A stretch of 64,000 nucleotides of DNA from UBA11663 sp049616325 (GTDB lineage: Bacteria > Bacteroidota > Bacteroidia > Flavobacteriales_D > Sanyastnellaceae), in NCBI GenBank assembly GCA_049616325.1, contig JBMZHG010000009.1, positions 1 through 64,000 on the forward strand, given 5' to 3'. Under the pieces are notes generated by a model, which was given only the letters and a program-made list of their open reading frames with translations, was not told the DNA's origin and did no database searches. Numbering within the stretch: position 1 is the stretch's first letter; each line of letters begins with the position of its first letter. The translations under genes were made by a program, and so were the position numbers. This document shows, piece by piece, positions 22,573 through 31,757 of this stretch.

Positions 22573-25152
22573 ATGGACGCCCCATTCCGTTCTCCTCGCG
22601 TGCCCTTGTGGCTCGGAATTCTGTTCGCCACCCCAGTCCTGTTGGGACTGGCTTTCGGCGCGCTGGCTTGGAAACGCGGTGACGTATGGAAAGCGCGCGC
22701 ACTTGAGGCTGTCAACGAACAACTCGCCGGAGACTTGGAAGTGAATTCCATGACCTTGTCTTGGTGGAACGGTTTTCCCGACATCAGCGTGGACCTCGAA
22801 AGCGTATCGTTGACCTCTGCCGAAGGCGATACAGCCGCAGAAGTTGTTAGGGTGGGGTTGGAGTTGGATTTTTGGTCGGTGTGGGGAGACCACCCTCAAT
22901 TGACTTCCATCGCCATTGAGGGTGGGAGCATCGCCGTTTTTCAAGACGCAACCGGCCGATGGAACCTGCTGGATTTGCTTGCCTCACCTTCCGGGGAAGA
23001 CGACTCATCTTCAGCAATGACGGTTGGAATCGTCGTCCTTCGCGGCCTCGATGTGACTTGGCGAACCGCGGAGGAGCTCGCTGGGACATTGAAGATTGAG
23101 CATGCCAAGGTGACCTTGCCTCAGGACGACCAAAGCCTTCGGTGGGACGTGTCCGCCACGGAAGTGCAAGCTCACGGTCCTGCATTTCCCGACCTGCATC
23201 CCGCAGACCTTCGCTGTTCAGGTTCGTGGTCTTCAGGAAACGAACCGGACGGTTGGTCGAGCACTGGGACGATGACGCTCGCAGGAACTGAATCCTTCTG
23301 GCGCGCACGCGAGGAGAATTCGAGCGGCTGGAGTGCGCACCTCTCCTTGCCCAAGGTGACCCAAAAGTCAATCGAACTCTTGTGGAAAGATGCTCCGTGG
23401 AACGGGATGGTGTCGGTGGACCACCGTGTCGCCCTGGAGGTTGACATCCAGCCCGGTGACTTCGAAGTTGCCTGGTCCACACCGGAAGACGCCTTTCAGC
23501 TCGCCCCGCAAGCCACTGGCTTGACCATGGCGTTGCAAGGTGTGGCCTCAGGTGAAGGACGAGTCAGGCGATCGAAGGGTTCTTGGACTTGGAGCGTGGA
23601 AAACGCCCTGGCCCGAGGCTCGGGCTGGGAGTTGTCCGGCAACCTGCGGCCCCTCGCCGGTTCGCGAATCCAGCTCGAGGGACGGGCCTCCTTGAACGCT
23701 TCCACCCCTTTTCACGCCTGGCTTCCCAACGTCCCGACTGACGTGCAATCGGTGCTGCCCGTGTCGGGCACGGCCAAGGCCCGAGGAACGGCAATTTGGG
23801 ACTTGGAACAGGGCCTCCTGAACATGTTCGGCGCGGTGTCCTTTTCTCAACTCGCCGGCAAATTGGACGGTCAACCTTACCTGATTGAGGCTCCTGAATT
23901 GCGGATGGAAAGTGCATCCTGCTCCGGAGATTCGATCGCTCTGCTTTGGGCAGGCAACGACGTGGAGCTCGACGTGCGCAATCTTTCATGGGGCTCTGGC
24001 ATCTCCGGAGGCCCTTGGACGGGCGACCTCCATGTTCGAGCCCAGTCCCTACACGTCAACCCCATTCTCTCCTGGTGGGAGCACAGCCGTCAGGAACCCG
24101 CTGCGGAGGCTCGGTTTCTTCCTGACGGCTCTTCGCTCCGCATCGACGTCGACAGCAAAGTGGTGGAATGGGATGCCTTGAGGTGCACCGACCTGAGCTC
24201 GCGAACCAAGATCAACCACAACCGTTGGGTCATTCAAAGCGCATCCATTCAGGGATTGGAGGGGCGTGCCCACGTCGAAGGAAGCCTTGGGCCAGGGCGT
24301 GCAGGCTGGCTGCTGTCGCTTCGCGGCACCGCGGATGACGTGTCTTTGCCATCCCTGTTTTCGACGTACAACAATTTTGGGCAAGACCTCATCCGCCATG
24401 ACCACCTTGGAGGCGCCGTGTCCACCGCAGGCAACCTCGGCATGTCGTGGGGCCTCGAAGGCGAATGGCACAGCGAAGATTTCACCGCAAGTCTCCAAAC
24501 AAGAATCGACCACGGCCGACTCACAGGCCTCGAAGTCTTCGAAGAAGTGGCTGACTACCTCGAAGGTCACCGTCTGATGGCACCGCTTGTCGACCCAAAC
24601 GACCTGCGGCAACGGCTGCGAGACATTTCGTTTGACCCTGTGGCTCAGAATCTGGACGTGAGAGGAGAAAAGGTCTGGCTTCCCATGACCGTGATTCAAT
24701 CCTCCGCAATGAACGTGGCCATTGAAGGAGAATACCGCTTTGACAGCACCTTGGATTACACCCTGGGCTTTGCACTTCGAGACCTTCGTGCTTCGGCTGT
24801 CGACTCTTTTGGGGAAATGGAAGACGACGGGTTGGGCAACCAATTTTTCCTGCGCATGTCCGGGCCCGTTGAAGAGCCGGTTTACGCCTACGACCGAGAC
24901 GCCGCCCGCGAACACCGTAGGCGGGCGATTGAAACGGAAAAGAATCGTTTGAAAGACGCCCTGCGAAACCGCAGCGACCAAGCGCCCCAAGAAGCCGCCG
25001 TGCCTGCACTTGAAGTGGGAGTCCAGGCGCCGGTGACGGAGCCCGATCACGCCCCAACCGCGCCCCAACCGTCCTTGATGGACCGTGTTCGTAAACCCAA
25101 GGGAAAGAAGGCCGACGACTTGCTGAACCCGGACGACGAAGATTACCTTTAA
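22573..25152 (+). CDS. AsmA-family envelope protein
   Basis: The 859-residue protein has one N-terminal membrane helix (about residues 12-32, LWLGILFATPVLLGLAFGALAW). A long periplasmic beta-rich region follows, starting with the AsmA pattern (NEQLAGDLEVNSMTLSWWNGFPDISVDLESVSL). Near the C-terminus is the AsmA_2-like block with DYTLGFALRDLRAS, followed by a charged tail. AsmA-like proteins are repeating beta-groove proteins linked to lipid transport between membranes. A TTG ten codons upstream is possible, but the ATG at 22573 is preferred. The unknown gene at 25156 begins three bases after its stop. Confidence 0.85.
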   Translation: MDAPFRSPRVPLWLGILFATPVLLGLAFGALAWKRGDVWKARALEAVNEQLAGDLEVNSMTLSWWNGFPDISVDLESVSLTSAEGDTAAEVVRVGLELDFWSVWGDHPQLTSIAIEGGSIAVFQDATGRWNLLDLLASPSGEDDSSSAMTVGIVVLRGLDVTWRTAEELAGTLKIEHAKVTLPQDDQSLRWDVSATEVQAHGPAFPDLHPADLRCSGSWSSGNEPDGWSSTGTMTLAGTESFWRAREENSSGWSAHLSLPKVTQKSIELLWKDAPWNGMVSVDHRVALEVDIQPGDFEVAWSTPEDAFQLAPQATGLTMALQGVASGEGRVRRSKGSWTWSVENALARGSGWELSGNLRPLAGSRIQLEGRASLNASTPFHAWLPNVPTDVQSVLPVSGTAKARGTAIWDLEQGLLNMFGAVSFSQLAGKLDGQPYLIEAPELRMESASCSGDSIALLWAGNDVELDVRNLSWGSGISGGPWTGDLHVRAQSLHVNPILSWWEHSRQEPAAEARFLPDGSSLRIDVDSKVVEWDALRCTDLSSRTKINHNRWVIQSASIQGLEGRAHVEGSLGPGRAGWLLSLRGTADDVSLPSLFSTYNNFGQDLIRHDHLGGAVSTAGNLGMSWGLEGEWHSEDFTASLQTRIDHGRLTGLEVFEEVADYLEGHRLMAPLVDPNDLRQRLRDISFDPVAQNLDVRGEKVWLPMTVIQSSAMNVAIEGEYRFDSTLDYTLGFALRDLRASAVDSFGEMEDDGLGNQFFLRMSGPVEEPVYAYDRDAAREHRRRAIETEKNRLKDALRNRSDQAPQEAAVPALEVGVQAPVTEPDHAPTAPQPSLMDRVRKPKGKKADDLLNPDDEDYL

Positions 25153-25155
25153 ACC

Positions 25156-25740
25156 ATGGAGATTCTCGCCGATTCTGCCGTCCAAAAGCAACTGATCCGA
25201 TGCCAAGAAGTGCTCGACAAAGCGCGTCAAGAGGGGTGGTCAGAGGAGCTCGTGGTGGCGTTTGACCTGGCCACGCGAGAGCTTCACGAAGGGGCCGTCG
25301 TTCGCAAGGCAAGAGGCCTCCCCTCTCCAGCCTCCGTCGCTGAGCCTCATGAAGACGTCGATGTCGTTCACGAGGGCGCTCCGATCAACCGTCTTTTGAC
25401 GGCCGAGGAACGCGGCGAACCAGAAGAAACCGCAGAGGCCCAAGTCGATTTGCTCTCTTCGATTGGCGAAATGACGTTGGCGGAAAAATTGGCGCTTCAG
25501 CCGTTGTCCAACGTCGCCGACGGAATGAGCATCGTGGACCGGGCGCAATTCACGAGTGTGTTGTTTTCCGGTGAAGAAGAGGTCTTCAGCACCCTGCTTG
25601 AGAAACTTTCGCGCTCCGCCACCCAAGAAGAAGCCTTTGCACTGTTTCGCGAGGCCTTAAGCCCCCGTGGGGAAGACCCTGAGGTGGATGCGCTTAAAGA
25701 GGAGTTCGCCAAACGAATCGTGCGCACCTTCGTCTCATGA
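25156..25740 (+). CDS. Hypothetical acidic protein
   Basis: A 194-residue acidic protein without signal peptide or membrane segment. The first 55 residues are helical, the middle is Glu/Pro-rich and probably disordered, and the last 85 residues are helical (TLAEKLALQPLSNVADGMSIVDRAQFTSVLFSGEEEVFSTLLEKL). I do not recognise a named family. It begins three bases after the AsmA-like gene, and its stop overlaps the rsmI start (ATGA), so all three are probably co-transcribed. The tight coupling to rsmI is the only clue to function. Confidence 0.8.
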   Translation: MEILADSAVQKQLIRCQEVLDKARQEGWSEELVVAFDLATRELHEGAVVRKARGLPSPASVAEPHEDVDVVHEGAPINRLLTAEERGEPEETAEAQVDLLSSIGEMTLAEKLALQPLSNVADGMSIVDRAQFTSVLFSGEEEVFSTLLEKLSRSATQEEAFALFREALSPRGEDPEVDALKEEFAKRIVRTFVS

Positions 25741-26414
25741 GCGGTGGAAAGTTGGTGGTCGTCCCAACGCCGGTTGGGAATTTGGGCGACATGACTCCCC
25801 GGGCGCTGGAGGTCCTTCAAAACGCCTCCACGGTCCTGGCCGAAGACACCCGAACAACCGGAAAACTCCTGCGACATTTTGGGGTGGACACCCCGCTGAA
25901 GTCGTTTCACCAACACAACGAACACCGGTCCGTCGAAGGCGTGGTGGAACAACTGCGAGGCGGGCTCACGATGGCACTTTGTTCCGACGCGGGAACTCCC
26001 GGCATTTCAGATCCCGGGTTCCTGCTCGTCCGTGCGTGTGTGGAGGCAGGAATCGACGTAGAATGCTTGCCGGGCGCGACCGCCTTCGTACCTGCGCTGG
26101 TGACGTCGGGGCTTCCCTGCGACCGTTTTTACTTCGAAGGGTTTCTCCCGCACAAAAAGGGACGCCAAAAACGGCTTTCCGCCATACTCGAGATGCCGTG
26201 CACCGTCGTCTTGTACGAAAGCCCCCATCGGGTCGCCAAGCTCTTGGACCAGCTCGCTGAACTCGGCGGGGGAAGTCGTCCAGCGGCGCTGTCTCGTGAA
26301 ATTTCCAAACTGCACGAAGAGACGTTGCGCGGCACGGTGGAGGAACTGCGGGCCCACCTCGCCGAACATCCGGCGCGTGGCGAATACGTGGTGGTCTTGG
26401 GCGAGTCTGATTAA
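25737..26414 (+). CDS. rsmI: 16S rRNA 2'-O-methyltransferase RsmI
   Basis: Methylates the ribose of cytidine 1402 in 16S rRNA using SAM. It is a tetrapyrrole-methylase-fold protein with PTPVGNLGDMTPRALEVL at the start, LAEDTRTTGKLL, SDAGTPGISDPG near residue 83 and the LPGATAFVPALVTSGLP segment. At 225 residues it lacks the extra C-terminal domain of the E. coli enzyme, which is common in this phylum. The stop overlaps the convergent radA stop by four bases. Confidence 0.93.
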   Translation: MSGGKLVVVPTPVGNLGDMTPRALEVLQNASTVLAEDTRTTGKLLRHFGVDTPLKSFHQHNEHRSVEGVVEQLRGGLTMALCSDAGTPGISDPGFLLVRACVEAGIDVECLPGATAFVPALVTSGLPCDRFYFEGFLPHKKGRQKRLSAILEMPCTVVLYESPHRVAKLLDQLAELGGGSRPAALSREISKLHEETLRGTVEELRAHLAEHPARGEYVVVLGESD

Positions 26415-27775
26415 AACACCACGCGCTGAACCTCGTTCACACGTTTGACCGGCACCACCGTCAATCCTTTGGGGGGCTCAGGATGGGTTCCGTGTCCTGA
26501 AATCAGCATTCGCTCCATGCCAAGCCTCGCCGCCTCAGCCATGCGCTGTTCCATGCGCGGAACGGGCCGAATCTCCCCGCTCAAACCGACCTCGCCCGCA
26601 AAGCAGGTCCGGTTGTCCAGAGGCAGGTCAAGGCTGGAACTGAGGATGGCCGCCACGACGGCCAGGTCGTTTGCGGGATCCTGAATTTTCAGGCCGCCCG
26701 CCACATTCAAAAACACGTCGAACGCCCCGAGCTTAAAGCCGCAACGCTTTTCAAGCACGGCCAAAAGCATGTTCAAGCGGCGCAAATCAAATCCGGTGCC
26801 CGACCGCTGAGGCGTGCCGTACACCGCTGTGCTCACCAAGGCCTGAATTTCCACCAGGAGAGGACGGACCCCTTGAAGCGAAACCGCCACCGCCGAACCG
26901 CTGCCAGCCTCACCGCGTTCCCCGAGGAGAACCTCGCTTGGGTGGTCCACCGCGGCCAGTCCCTCTCCTGTCATCTCGTAGATGCCGAGTTCTGCCGTCG
27001 TCCCGAACCGGTTCTTCCCCGCGCGGAGCATTCGGTAAGCGTGGTGCCGATCTCCCTCAAATTGAAGGACGACATCCACCATGTGCTCGAGCACTTTGGG
27101 GCCGGCGAGCGAACCTTCCTTGGTAATGTGACCAACCATGAACAAGGGTGTTCCCGTGGACTTAGACCAGGCAGTGAGGGCGGCGGCCGATTCACGGATT
27201 TGGCCTACGGAACCCGGAACTCCATCTTGGTCCGGGAGGTCCAAGGTTTGGACGGAATCCACCACCACAAGAGCCGGTTTTTCCGCACGCAAGGCGTCGA
27301 GCACAGCCGGAACTTGAGTTTGGGGGAAAATCAACACCGAAGGCGCGATGGTTCCGAGTCGGTTGGCGCGCATTCGAACCTGCTCAGCGCTCTCCTCCCC
27401 GCTGACGTACAGCACCTTGTGCCCAGCCTTGCCCACCGAGAGAGCGACTTGCAACATCAAGGTCGACTTGCCGATTCCCGGTTCGCCACCGAGCAGGATC
27501 ACGCCCCCGGGGACAGCCCCGCCGCCAAGCACGCGATTCAATTCTTTGTCTCCGACGTCAAGCCGCGGCAATTCCGCGACGTCCACATCCAACAGCGGCC
27601 GCACTTGTGGGGTTTGAAGCGCGGTCAATCCGGCACGCGCGGCACGCTGCGACACCGGTCCTACGGACTCCTCAGCCAACGTGTTCCAAGCCTTGCATTG
27701 CGCACACTGGCCCACCCATTGCGGGTGAGCGTGCCCGCAGTCCGAACACACGAACTGCTTCTTCGTCTTGGCCAC
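26411..27775 (-). CDS. radA: DNA repair protein RadA (Sms)
   Basis: A RecA-like helicase that promotes branch migration in recombination. The 454-residue sequence has an N-terminal four-Cys zinc motif (CSDC...CAQC), Walker A GGEPGIGKST, the RadA-specific motif KNRFG (AGKNRFGTT) and a C-terminal Lon-like domain. The start is GTG. It begins three bases after the stop of the large secreted protein gene, so it may be read through from that gene. Confidence 0.95.
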   Translation of the reverse strand: MAKTKKQFVCSDCGHAHPQWVGQCAQCKAWNTLAEESVGPVSQRAARAGLTALQTPQVRPLLDVDVAELPRLDVGDKELNRVLGGGAVPGGVILLGGEPGIGKSTLMLQVALSVGKAGHKVLYVSGEESAEQVRMRANRLGTIAPSVLIFPQTQVPAVLDALRAEKPALVVVDSVQTLDLPDQDGVPGSVGQIRESAAALTAWSKSTGTPLFMVGHITKEGSLAGPKVLEHMVDVVLQFEGDRHHAYRMLRAGKNRFGTTAELGIYEMTGEGLAAVDHPSEVLLGERGEAGSGSAVAVSLQGVRPLLVEIQALVSTAVYGTPQRSGTGFDLRRLNMLLAVLEKRCGFKLGAFDVFLNVAGGLKIQDPANDLAVVAAILSSSLDLPLDNRTCFAGEVGLSGEIRPVPRMEQRMAEAARLGMERMLISGHGTHPEPPKGLTVVPVKRVNEVQRVVF

Positions 27776-27778
27776 CTT

Positions 27779-30700
27779 TTACCGAGCGCGGAAAATGTTA
27801 ACCGTGCCTGTGAATTCGTCGCCGTTGGGCAAGAGGATGGTGTAGAAGTACACGCCCTCGGCGCTGTTGTCGCCGTACCATGGCTGTGCATTGCGGTACT
27901 CTGGGTTTTCGTACACCTTGTTCCCCCAGCGGTCAAAAATCCGAACCAACACGCCCTCGAGATCGTCTTCCCACGGGTCGAGGCCCATGATGTGGAAACC
28001 GTTGTTCTGCTGGTTTCCGTCCCGCGGCGTGAACACGTTGGGAGGTAGAATCTCGCACTGATCCACAATGATGTCGTATTCGTGTTGCAGCCCTTGAGGC
28101 AAGCACGGGTTGGCAATTTCCGCCAACAGCGTCATGTCGTACCCCCAGCAGCTCGGCGGAAACTGTTCCCCTGTCAATTCAAGGACGTTTTCTGCCAAAA
28201 ACACGACCAGGGTGTCCGAACATTGAACGGTCCACGTGTAGTCGCTGTAATCCGGCCCGTTGAAGTCGGCGTTGAGGTCAAACGTCTCCGGTTGGCCTGG
28301 GCAAATTGCGCGTACTCCGTCGTACACTGGCACAGGCTCCCACGTCGGGACGTCACCAATAAAGACCAATCCGCACGCCTCTTGAGGTTCGCAACCGTAG
28401 GGGTCCTCGATGTCCACACAAATCTGGGTGCCATTCACTTCGGATTCCTCCGGAATGATCCACTGGAAATTGTTGTCCGAAGTGGTCACGGTACCGTCAG
28501 GCCACGTCATGGTGTAGTCGGCGTAATTCGTGACAAACGCCGGGTTCACTCCGAGCACCGCATCCTCCCCAACTTCGATGCCTCCGCCGTCGCAATCGGT
28601 GATGGCGCCTCCGGTGAAGACGTCGATGTCAATCGGGGTCACCACGTCGATGAACGCACAGTCGCTTTCGTCAAAGGAATTGGGACAGCCCTCGTCGGGA
28701 ACGGTCACGCAGTAGGAACCCGTGGCGTCCACTTCCCATTCGTTGTCGTCGATGTTGGCGTCGTTTCCGTTGTACGTCCATTCGTAAACAAGGCCGCTGT
28801 TTTGGTCTCCGGGAATGGGGTCCAACTCCAACGTGGCGCCCTCACCGCAGAGGTACGCGTTCTCCAGCACCGGCTCAGGTGTGGCGACCACCTCCACTTG
28901 GTCGCTCATTTCGCCGCACCCGTTTTCAATGCTGACCACCAAGGTCGTCTCGGTGTACTGCGACCATTCGTACTCGTTTTCGAGCACGTTGTCGTTGCCG
29001 GGGTAAGGCCAGTTGATGGTCGCCACATCCGCCGGATCTGTGGTGAAAGCCTCGAGGGTGAGTTCGTCGTCGCCGCACACCCAAACCAAGCTGTCGCCGT
29101 CCAGCACAATCGTAGGCGGCATGTTCACCTCCACGTCGTAGCATGTCGCCGTACCGCATTCGGCATCGTTGAAGCACAGCTCATACATGCCGTATTCCGT
29201 GGCCGACCACGTCGTGTTGTACTGGTCCGTCACGCTGAAGCTGTTGTTCCCCAGTCCTGAGGTCTCTTCCCATGTTCCGTATGCGGGTTGCACGTTGCAG
29301 GCCGCCGGACCATAGAAAATGACTCCCGTCGACAGGTCGTCGATGGTGGTGCACCCGTCCGGGTTGGAAATGCAATTCGACACGCAATTGAACAAATCAA
29401 CGCTGAAGAATTGGTCGTTGTCGGGGTTGTTGCTGACGTACGTGACTTGGATGGAATCGCCGAAAGCAATGGCCAAATCAGGGTTGCTGTTGATGTTTAA
29501 GAAGGTGCCTGAGTTCATCGTGACGGTGGAGCTGGTCACCGAGCCGTCTTCATGGATGATGTCGATGTTCAAGAACGATCCGTCCCAGCCGTTAAGCGTG
29601 CTGGAGAGATACAGAGAAAAGAAGCCTTCTGCGGGAGACGAAAAGCCGCCGCTGAATGCGATCGTGTCGAATGCCGCGTCTCCGCATAACGGGTCTATTG
29701 TGACGTCTGGCAGCGTCGATGCAGACGGAGCCAAAATGAACGTTCGTTTGCCCTCGCAACCTCCCTCGTCCTCCACGGTGACTTGGTAAACGCCCGCCGT
29801 CAACCACGCCCCTGCACCGTCCGAAGAAAGGACATCGCCCCCGCCACCGTTCCAGTCGCCGACCCAGGTGTAGTTCACAAAATTCTCGTCCTCGTCAGGG
29901 ATGACTTCGACAAAGGCGGAATCGCCCGGACAAACTGCCTGCAATGTCCCTTCCACAGTAGGGAGATAGAACGGGGTTTGAATCACTTGGAAGATGTCAT
30001 TCACCACGCAGCCCCCCGCCGTTTCGCCGGTCACGACAAACGTGCCGCCGAACGGAATGGTGGCTTGATTTTCCGTCCAAAAGTTTGAGTTCAAGTTCCA
30101 GCTCCACGAATCCACCGGCTCCTGTCCGCCCACCGACTCTGCGGTGACGTCCAATTCTGAACCTGCGCAAATGCCAAACTCTCCGGTTGCAGAAGTGACT
30201 TCGATGGTCGGAGGCACGATGTCCAACACGTTGATCACGATGTCCACAGAGGTGGTCATGCCGTCGCTGTCCGTGGCTGTCATGGTCACGGTGCTCAGTC
30301 CAGGGCTGTTGGCCACAAACGTTCCCGTAAAGGTGGCTGTGCCGCCGCTGCTCACATCAAAATTCTCAATAATGCAAGAACCTGCAAGGTCATCCGTCAC
30401 CACAAGGTCGACCGTTTGGGTTGGTTCAGGGCCGAGGAATTCCACGTCGAGGGAGGTGGTCTGATTCAAGCACAACTGGATGGTGTCGCAACCGAGGTTG
30501 GCTGTAGGCACAGGCGCAAGGTTGTTGTTCGTCTCGGCGGTGTTGATGTTGAAGAATTTGTAGTCGAGCCAGTTGATGCCGTCGTCCGCGCCTTCCCCTG
30601 TGCCGTAAGGGCCGTTGTAGGTGTCGTCCGGCAAATTGAATCGGCCAAATTGCACGTGAGGGCTGTTCGCCGGGTTGGGGTTCGTCGATTCTCCGTCTGC

Positions 30701-31585
30701 CCCCGTAACCCCAGGGTCCGGTCCGCAACATCCCGACGAACCGCCCACGTCTCCGTGTGCCCAATTCATGTCGAGATAGCACACCTGGGCGTTGTTTCCG
30801 TCAGGCAAGACTCCGCTCTCGGGCGACGTGATGATAATTTGGAAGCTGTTCGTCAGGTCCGACTGGTTGTTGTAGTACCCCACCTCGATGAAATTGACGT
30901 ACACCGCGTCCTGGGTCTTCTTCCACTTGATTTCCCCGATGCTTCGGATGTCGGTGTCCTGCCAGTACCCCGCGATTTGATTGTACTCGGCAGCGGGGAA
31001 ACCCGTGGGAGTCCAGTCAATGACGTCGCCGCCGAAGGAGATTTGGCCTTTCGAGTTGATGTAGAAGAACTCGTACATGTCGCCGTAAAGCTCGAACGTC
31101 CACGCATCGCCACCTTGCACGCTCAACGCAATGGGCTCCGAAGAGCAGTCCACGTCCCAGCCGGCGCCGCCTTGGTTGGCCCACGCCATTTCGTTGGGGC
31201 CCAAGCCTGCAAGGCCCGGAGGGGGCACCATCGAGGTGTACGAATCGTCAGGTTCAACCCAACAACCGCATGCGTCGTTTTGCATGATCTTCTGCAAGCG
31301 CAACTCCTTGCGCTTGGCGCGTTCCGGGGCAAAGCTGTCCTTGTACTCGTGCAAGAACGTCAGGTATCGCATCTCGTCAAATTCCTCCCATTCTCGGACG
31401 ACAGCCCATTCTTCGCGGGTCATTTTCAGCACGGCGTCCTCGAAGGAGGGGTAGCTGTCAAGTATTTCTCGCGCAGAGCGGTTTTCAGCGTAGTCCACTT
31501 GAGCCCAAGAATCAACGCCGACGAAGGTCATGGCCACCACGGCGAGAAGCGACAAAAGATGTGGTTTCAGAGGGGAACAGTTCAT
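27779..31585 (-). CDS. Large T9SS cargo protein with nidogen-like domain
   Basis: The 1268-residue protein has a Sec signal peptide (LLSLLAVVAMTFVGVDSWAQ). Next comes a charged helical segment to about residue 100, then a nidogen-like (NIDO) domain at about residues 125-330 (FFYINSKGQISFGGD, NQIAGYWQDTDIRSIGEIKW, NSFQIIIT). After it come several Ig/PKD-like beta domains with many Cys and Asp. The last 85 or so residues are the gliding-motility-associated type B sorting domain (PNVFTPRDG, VRIFDRWGNKVYEN, EGVYFYTI). It would be exported across the outer membrane by T9SS and attached to or released from the surface. The ATG at 31585 is chosen for its signal peptide; the longer frame runs through lepA. 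Confidence 0.9.
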   Translation of the reverse strand: MNCSPLKPHLLSLLAVVAMTFVGVDSWAQVDYAENRSAREILDSYPSFEDAVLKMTREEWAVVREWEEFDEMRYLTFLHEYKDSFAPERAKRKELRLQKIMQNDACGCWVEPDDSYTSMVPPPGLAGLGPNEMAWANQGGAGWDVDCSSEPIALSVQGGDAWTFELYGDMYEFFYINSKGQISFGGDVIDWTPTGFPAAEYNQIAGYWQDTDIRSIGEIKWKKTQDAVYVNFIEVGYYNNQSDLTNSFQIIITSPESGVLPDGNNAQVCYLDMNWAHGDVGGSSGCCGPDPGVTGADGESTNPNPANSPHVQFGRFNLPDDTYNGPYGTGEGADDGINWLDYKFFNINTAETNNNLAPVPTANLGCDTIQLCLNQTTSLDVEFLGPEPTQTVDLVVTDDLAGSCIIENFDVSSGGTATFTGTFVANSPGLSTVTMTATDSDGMTTSVDIVINVLDIVPPTIEVTSATGEFGICAGSELDVTAESVGGQEPVDSWSWNLNSNFWTENQATIPFGGTFVVTGETAGGCVVNDIFQVIQTPFYLPTVEGTLQAVCPGDSAFVEVIPDEDENFVNYTWVGDWNGGGGDVLSSDGAGAWLTAGVYQVTVEDEGGCEGKRTFILAPSASTLPDVTIDPLCGDAAFDTIAFSGGFSSPAEGFFSLYLSSTLNGWDGSFLNIDIIHEDGSVTSSTVTMNSGTFLNINSNPDLAIAFGDSIQVTYVSNNPDNDQFFSVDLFNCVSNCISNPDGCTTIDDLSTGVIFYGPAACNVQPAYGTWEETSGLGNNSFSVTDQYNTTWSATEYGMYELCFNDAECGTATCYDVEVNMPPTIVLDGDSLVWVCGDDELTLEAFTTDPADVATINWPYPGNDNVLENEYEWSQYTETTLVVSIENGCGEMSDQVEVVATPEPVLENAYLCGEGATLELDPIPGDQNSGLVYEWTYNGNDANIDDNEWEVDATGSYCVTVPDEGCPNSFDESDCAFIDVVTPIDIDVFTGGAITDCDGGGIEVGEDAVLGVNPAFVTNYADYTMTWPDGTVTTSDNNFQWIIPEESEVNGTQICVDIEDPYGCEPQEACGLVFIGDVPTWEPVPVYDGVRAICPGQPETFDLNADFNGPDYSDYTWTVQCSDTLVVFLAENVLELTGEQFPPSCWGYDMTLLAEIANPCLPQGLQHEYDIIVDQCEILPPNVFTPRDGNQQNNGFHIMGLDPWEDDLEGVLVRIFDRWGNKVYENPEYRNAQPWYGDNSAEGVYFYTILLPNGDEFTGTVNIFRAR

Positions 31586-31617
31586 GTGTTCAGGCAGATG
31601 GTTGTGAATAGAACGCG

Positions 31618-31626
31618 CAAAATGTA
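31618..31626 (-). promoter_or_regulatory. Possible -7 box TACATTTTG of the large T9SS cargo gene
   Basis: This is TAnnTTTG with one extra T, 32 bases before the ATG at 31585. It is the only candidate in the divergent spacer on this strand. Confidence 0.25.
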
Positions 31627-31689
31627 CCCACGCGTTGCAGGTGCTAGGCGCGTAAAGATAACAAAGTCGGACACGGGTGAATCTCGAAG

Positions 31690-31697
31690 TACCTTTG
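31690..31697 (+). promoter_or_regulatory. -7 box TACCTTTG of lepA
   Basis: A perfect TAnnTTTG box 60 bases before the lepA ATG; this transcript would carry a leader. Confidence 0.6.
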
Positions 31698-31757
31698 CAC
31701 GTGCATTCGGTGCCGTGAACGACGCGTGTTGACACGAAGACGCCGGACATTTTGGAC

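Noticed and set aside
24049..25230. A 393-codon minus-strand frame opposite the AsmA-like gene
   Set aside because: It has no domain, signal or promoter box and is fully antisense to a coherent gene.
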